Source: SG8-32-3 sp964514055 (GTDB lineage: Archaea > Thermoproteota > Bathyarchaeia > Bathyarchaeales > Bathycorpusculaceae). Taken from it: a stretch of 64,000 bases of DNA. The position numbers were made by a program, and so were the translations under genes. The stretch spans positions 1 to 64,000 of the forward strand of contig CAZEPB010000002.1 in NCBI GenBank assembly GCA_964514055.1. Direction: 5' to 3'. Below are positions 60,022-64,000 of the stretch, one piece after another. Position 1 is the first letter of the stretch; every line of letters begins with the position of its first letter. A model generated the notes under the pieces. The model was given only the letters and a program-made list of their open reading frames with translations. It did no database searches and was not told where the DNA came from.

Positions 60022-61273
60022 GCCTGTTCTTTCTCCGCTTCTTGTCTCGCCGCCGTTGGTCCCTGCGTCCTGGTCTCTGTTCTCTCCTTTCGGGTCTCGA
60101 CGGTTTCTCTTTCGGTGGTGGCGGCTCCTTGTACTTCTCGCGAATCTCCGCAAGTCTCTTATCCACATCTGCTTTCAAAGCGTCCCCGATATACCTGCCT
60201 CCTCCAAAAGCGTCAGCCCGCGCGGCAATGGCTAATTTTCCAGCTAAGACTCTGGCGATTTTGCCTCTCTGCCACCGTTTAGCGTCATGCAACAACGCGT
60301 GCTGAAAGATTAACCCGTGCTTAGGCGGTCTCGCTCCCGTTTTCAACGAGCGAAACAGGGCTTTCTCCGCACCTAAAACTTGAATCGTGCTGGCGGGTTT
60401 CATAGCCAAATTTTGCAAGCTTCCTGCCACAGCGATTAAGCGTGCGCCTAGAAGCGCGCCAGCTACTGCTCGGGTGTTAGGCGCCACTTCTTCCATGGTT
60501 TTGTCCACGTAGTTTTCCATGTTTTTTCGCAGTTCGTAAAGTTCCAGCACGTTCTTGCTTAAGGCTTGAATTTCCGCCAAGTCTTGTTCTGCCATGTCCG
60601 CGCCCATGGACTTTTCAGCCATCTTCGCGGTGTTCTCAGCCTTCTCTTTCGGAATAGCCTCTTTCTCGAGGGCTTCAAACGAAAAAACATCTCTATAGCC
60701 TAAGTTCATGACAAGACGCGCGTAAGTCTCGTGCTTCTCGATTAACCTGTCAAGCTCGGGAAAGTGGATGCCATACCATTCTCTGAGGCGACCCATGAAA
60801 AGGTTCACGGTTCTGTCCAAATCGTCAAGAGTCTGAATCGCCTGAGCAATTATCAAATCTCTCTTTTCGGAAGCGCCTTTTATTCTCAGTTTGGTGAGTT
60901 CCATGCTGACGTTACGATTCCAGATGCTGAGTTCTTTTGCGTCTTTAACGAAACCTGTTTCAGTCGCAATTTGTTCCATGCGAGTGCGGAGTGTCTCAGC
61001 GTCGGCAGGCTTCGAAACTTCCGCTTTGACGTTCAGCCTTTTTTGTGCTTCGTTGGCTAAGTTTGCGTTTTCGAAAGCAAATACGTCATAGCCTGCGTTC
61101 TGAAGCAGGGTAATCAAAGAGGTGACTTCGTTAGAAATTTTCCCAGACTCAGCGTTCATTATTTTTTTGGCGACTGCCTGCGGCTTTTTCGGAAAAAGCA
61201 CTTTCTCTACCAAGTTGTTTTGCTCGCCAAAAGCCACAACTCCGAAAGTAAATTGAATTATCGTTGCCTTCAT
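60005..61273 (-). CDS. nop5: Nop5 (Nop56/58) box C/D RNP core protein
   Basis: A 422-residue protein. The N-terminal domain (1-115) binds fibrillarin, a long coiled coil follows (about 125-250), and the Nop domain carries PNTRAVAGALLGARLIAVAGSL, PASTIQVLGAEKALFRSLKTG and PKHGLIFQHALLHDAKRW (each part of the family signature). The C-terminal tail is very basic (KPSRPERREQRPGRRDQRRR). It joins fibrillarin to the box C/D sRNA. It is translationally coupled with fibrillarin, as in most archaea. Confidence 0.96.
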   Translation of the reverse strand: MKATIIQFTFGVVAFGEQNNLVEKVLFPKKPQAVAKKIMNAESGKISNEVTSLITLLQNAGYDVFAFENANLANEAQKRLNVKAEVSKPADAETLRTRMEQIATETGFVKDAKELSIWNRNVSMELTKLRIKGASEKRDLIIAQAIQTLDDLDRTVNLFMGRLREWYGIHFPELDRLIEKHETYARLVMNLGYRDVFSFEALEKEAIPKEKAENTAKMAEKSMGADMAEQDLAEIQALSKNVLELYELRKNMENYVDKTMEEVAPNTRAVAGALLGARLIAVAGSLQNLAMKPASTIQVLGAEKALFRSLKTGARPPKHGLIFQHALLHDAKRWQRGKIARVLAGKLAIAARADAFGGGRYIGDALKADVDKRLAEIREKYKEPPPPKEKPSRPERREQRPGRRDQRRRDKKRRKNRRARKG

Positions 61274-61538
61274 AGCATAAGCCTCGTTACAAGCTAACTA
61301 TTGCATGGTGCCGTCTTAATAAATAGTTGTTGCCGCAATAGCATATTTGGATTCTAATAGAAATACGATGCAGAAGCTATAGAGGGGTCTATCCAGAATA
61401 GGTAGAGGATAGGTCTGCTATTGGCGCTGAAACCGCCCAAAACTATGTTAAAAATTATATAAAATCCTCAACCCGCGCTAAATAATTGCATGTGCGAATC
61501 TGTACCTAAAGTTTAAACTTTGGCTCTGGTAATTAGGT

Positions 61539-63779
61539 ATGCTGTTTGAGGGAGGGGAAGCCATCGTGGTGAATCGTCCGCGTCGTGCACGCGGCGCAAA
61601 AGTGTTAAAAGCCGTTTCGTCACCTATCAGGCTGCAAATCCTGAACTTGGTTTTCGACAAGGGCGCCCTCTCCTACACCGAGTTGATGAACTCGTTAAAG
61701 ATGAACCCCAGCAGAGACGCGGGACGCTTCGCTTACCACCTCAAGTTTTTGCTAAAAGCAGACTTACTTGAAGCCGACGCTGATACTAAAAAGTACGGTT
61801 TGACCGATTTGGGCAAAATGGTGCTTGACGTTGCGGACCGCGTTGAAAAGAAAGCCTTCAAACCAAGAGGCATGCTTGTTCGCACCTCACACTTCACGCT
61901 GGAAGAGTTTGACGCCAACAAAATAGCGAACTCGCTTATAAAAGAAGCCAAAGTGCCCCCTGAACTCGCGAAGAAAGCAGCTAAAGAAGCGGAAAAACGC
62001 CTGCGCAATTCGAAAACGAAGTACCTGACAGCTCCACTGGTCAGAGAAGTTGTAAATGCCATTCTGGTTGAGAAAGGATTTGAGGATTATCGTCACAAGC
62101 TCACGCGGTTGGGCATGCCCGTTCATGAAGTAACCGCCCTAGTAGACGCCAAAAACCGTGTTCGAGATTCAACCACCATCCTTTCGAAAGCGGGAAAAAC
62201 AGTTTTAGGAGAATACACGCTTCTGAACGTTTTTCCCAGAGACATCGCCGACGCACACGTGTCTGGCGCCATTCACGTGAAAGGCTTAGGAACGTGGATA
62301 CTTAAGCCAAACGAAGTAATACATGATTTGCGATTTTTCTTTCAACATGGTCTCAAACGGGCGAGTCCCCTTAAACTTTCGGCGGAGCCTCCTCAAAGCT
62401 TTGAATCCGCATTGTCCATCGTCTTTAACGTTCTCTTGCACGCCAGCCGAGAAACAGACGAAACGCAAACTTGCCCGTACTTCAACGTTTTCCTTGCTCC
62501 CTTCATAAAAGACGCTGACACCGCAGAAATAAAGGAAAACCTACGCCTATTCATCTTGAACATAAATCAACACGCAGACACGGCTCTAGGGCTGGAGCCT
62601 TCAATCCCCAAATTCGTGGCGGAAAAAGCAGCCTTTGGACCTGGAGGAAAAACATGCGGCAAATACGGAGACTTTGCAGAAGAAAGCCGATTGTTAGCGT
62701 CGCTTATCATCAATGTATTCGCAGAAGAAAGCCTTCAAAAACCGTTGCTTAACCCGAAACTTGTTCTTAAAGTCAACAAAGAAACGTTAGCGGATGGAAA
62801 CGCAAAAACGCTTTTGTTGAAGGCTCACAAGTTGGCGGCGGAGAGGGGAATAGTATATTTTGCCAATGCGCTGCAAAAGGGAGAGAAAAACGCGGTTTTT
62901 TCTGCTTCAGGATGCAAGCTTGAGGCGGATTTAACTGAGGACTGGGAAACGGACACCTTACGAACAGGGTGTCTTGGAGTGGTAACGGTTAATCTGCCTC
63001 GAATCGTCCATGAAAGCAAGAAAGACAAGAACAAGTTTTTCGAAATTTTAAAGGAACGATGCGAGCTGGCAGCCCGAGCCTTAAAAATCAAATACCGCGG
63101 ACTCAGACAACACGGAAAAAGCGCGCTCCCGTTCATAACGCAACGCTCGAACGGTGATAAGTATTTCAGGCTTGAAAACTGTTCCCGCATAATAAACCTT
63201 GCAGGATTCAGAGAGGCTGTGGAAGCCTTCTGCGAGAAAAATATAAGCCATGAAGAAAGCCTGAAGTTTGCGGAGGAACTGGTTCAGAACCTGTTAGCGT
63301 TTAAACGTAAATTCAGCCGAAGATATGGAAAGCGATTGTTTCCTACGGTGTTGCGGAGCTTTGAAGCGTCTGTGCGACTGGCACAATTAGACGTTGAAAA
63401 GTACGGCGTCGCAAAAGTGAAGTTTTCAGGAACCAGAGAGAAACCCTTCTATTCAACTACAAAGCGGTTGAGTCTCCAAGTCGACAATTTTCCCTACATT
63501 CCATCTGAATCGCTGGAAATTGAACAAAAACTTAAGGGTCTAAACATCGGAGGAGGCTTAAGCATAATAGAACTGAAAAACGAGACTTACAAGCCAGAGG
63601 ACCTCATGAAATTCACAGAGCGCACGGTTGAGAATAAGTCTTTAGAATTTTTCACCTATAACCGCATAACCACGTACTGCGATAACTGCAAGAAAAGCTG
63701 GTTCGGCGTCTTGCACAAATGTCCTTCTTGCGGCTCTATGAGCACTCTGACAACGTTTGACAGATTCGTCTCCACTTGA
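61539..63779 (+). CDS. HTH-ATP-cone-NrdD-like protein lacking the glycyl-radical site
   Basis: A 746-residue protein. An ArsR-like winged helix (about 22-100; SSPIRLQILNLVFDKG, FAYHLKFLLKADLL) is followed by an ATP-cone (about 110-200; FDANKIANSLIKEA, GFEDYRHKLTRLGM) and a class III ribonucleotide reductase-like body (HDLRFFFQHGL, ASGCKLEAD for the active-site Cys loop, GVVTVNLPRIV). The end is CDNCKKSWFGVLHKCPSCGS and then TLTTFDRFVST, where active NrdD has the RVxGY glycyl-radical segment after the zinc ribbon; no Gly is present. It may be a nucleotide-sensing regulator rather than an active reductase. No NrdG activase is seen nearby. Confidence 0.75.
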   Translation: MLFEGGEAIVVNRPRRARGAKVLKAVSSPIRLQILNLVFDKGALSYTELMNSLKMNPSRDAGRFAYHLKFLLKADLLEADADTKKYGLTDLGKMVLDVADRVEKKAFKPRGMLVRTSHFTLEEFDANKIANSLIKEAKVPPELAKKAAKEAEKRLRNSKTKYLTAPLVREVVNAILVEKGFEDYRHKLTRLGMPVHEVTALVDAKNRVRDSTTILSKAGKTVLGEYTLLNVFPRDIADAHVSGAIHVKGLGTWILKPNEVIHDLRFFFQHGLKRASPLKLSAEPPQSFESALSIVFNVLLHASRETDETQTCPYFNVFLAPFIKDADTAEIKENLRLFILNINQHADTALGLEPSIPKFVAEKAAFGPGGKTCGKYGDFAEESRLLASLIINVFAEESLQKPLLNPKLVLKVNKETLADGNAKTLLLKAHKLAAERGIVYFANALQKGEKNAVFSASGCKLEADLTEDWETDTLRTGCLGVVTVNLPRIVHESKKDKNKFFEILKERCELAARALKIKYRGLRQHGKSALPFITQRSNGDKYFRLENCSRIINLAGFREAVEAFCEKNISHEESLKFAEELVQNLLAFKRKFSRRYGKRLFPTVLRSFEASVRLAQLDVEKYGVAKVKFSGTREKPFYSTTKRLSLQVDNFPYIPSESLEIEQKLKGLNIGGGLSIIELKNETYKPEDLMKFTERTVENKSLEFFTYNRITTYCDNCKKSWFGVLHKCPSCGSMSTLTTFDRFVST

Positions 63780-63785
63780 CTTGGC

Positions 63786-64000
63786 TTATTTGACGCCGCC
63801 TAGCACCAACGCCAAAAGCCCCATTCTAACAACGATTCCGTTCCACACCTGCTGGAAGTAACGCGCCTGCGGCGTGCTGTCAACTTCAGCGGCAATTTCA
63901 TCCACACGCGGAAGCGGATGAAGAATTATCATGTCTTTCTTGGCGTTCTTCAGGGTTTTCAGGTCTATTTTGTAGATGCCTTTGACTTTGGCGTACTCTG
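63786..64000 (-). CDS. pyrB: Aspartate carbamoyltransferase catalytic subunit, C-terminal end
   Basis: The last 71 residues of PyrB, cut by the window edge. The frame reads YKIDLKTLKNAKKDMIILHPLPRV followed by EIAAEVDSTPQARYFQQVWNG (quoted in parts), the conserved HPLPR and DxTPxARYFxQ boxes near the C-terminus. It forms the catalytic trimer that pairs with PyrI at 57262. It converges with the NrdD-like gene, 6 bp apart. Confidence 0.95.
   Translation of the reverse strand, partial: EYAKVKGIYKIDLKTLKNAKKDMIILHPLPRVDEIAAEVDSTPQARYFQQVWNGIVVRMGLLALVLGGVK

Noticed and set aside
1..64000. CRISPR arrays, rRNA genes or insertion sequences
   Set aside because: No regularly spaced repeats, rRNA-like sequence or transposase with terminal inverted repeats was seen.

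Overview
The window looks like archaeal chromosome, probably from the TACK/Thermoproteota side and perhaps Bathyarchaeia-like; the lineage is inferred from gene content only. Archaeal markers are a Nop5-fibrillarin pair, an LSm protein, aIF2-alpha, an RPA-like OB-fold protein, archaeal cofactor-independent phosphoglycerate mutase (apgM), PyrI/PyrB aspartate transcarbamoylase subunits, TATA-type promoters, leaderless starts, a tRNA-His with an encoded G-1 and a tRNA-Tyr that appears to carry two introns.

Layout. (1) 1-2 kb: tRNA-His on the minus strand, next to a small remnant of an integrative element (17-bp repeat of the tRNA 5' end, truncated integrase, one membrane protein). (2) 2.1-15.8 kb: ordinary chromosome with CTP synthase, a CBS protein, small zinc proteins, a HEYLH metallopeptidase-like protein, a large surface beta-propeller protein, a flippase-like membrane protein, a GNAT acetyltransferase, malic enzyme, an RPA-like protein and a VOC-family protein. 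(3) 15.8 to about 30.7 kb: an integrated element of unknown type. It has a zinc-ribbon tyrosine recombinase with two altered catalytic positions, a very divergent MCM-like AAA+ helicase, small zinc proteins, a ribbon-helix-helix regulator, a C-rich palindrome-dense tract with eight CCGTTC/GAACGG copies (candidate replication origin), two virion/tail-like proteins, and a 20-bp palindrome (CTGTTAA-N6-TTAACAG) found three times across it. AT-richer membrane and HEPN-like cargo lies between these modules. (4) 30.7-34.7 kb: AT-rich accessory genes, including a HEPN-like protein and a divergent TIM-barrel-like / HTH / PIN locus. (5) 34.8-40 kb: aIF2-alpha and small conserved genes, then a second accessory patch with two membrane proteins and an HTH-HEPN pair. 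(6) 40-64 kb: chromosome again, with RNase HI, DUF2090 aldolase-like protein, apgM, a G1 (eqolisin-like) peptidase, an HtpX-like M48 peptidase, a PKD-domain surface protein, a glycosyltransferase, a P3A proton ATPase, phosphofructokinase, tRNA-Tyr, OsmC, LSm, PyrI, a YkgJ-like protein, MazG, fibrillarin/Nop5, an HTH-fused NrdD relative without a recognisable glycyl-radical site, and the end of PyrB.

How the parts fit. The housekeeping genes cover pyrimidine synthesis (PyrG, PyrI, PyrB), glycolysis and C4 metabolism (PfkA, apgM, malic enzyme), box C/D RNP methylation (Nop5, fibrillarin), ion pumping and cell-surface proteins. The most novel material is the 15.8-30.7 kb element, the TIM/HTH/PIN locus, the NrdD-like fusion, and a shared promoter-proximal G-tract motif in front of four unrelated genes. 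No CRISPR array and no rRNA was seen.
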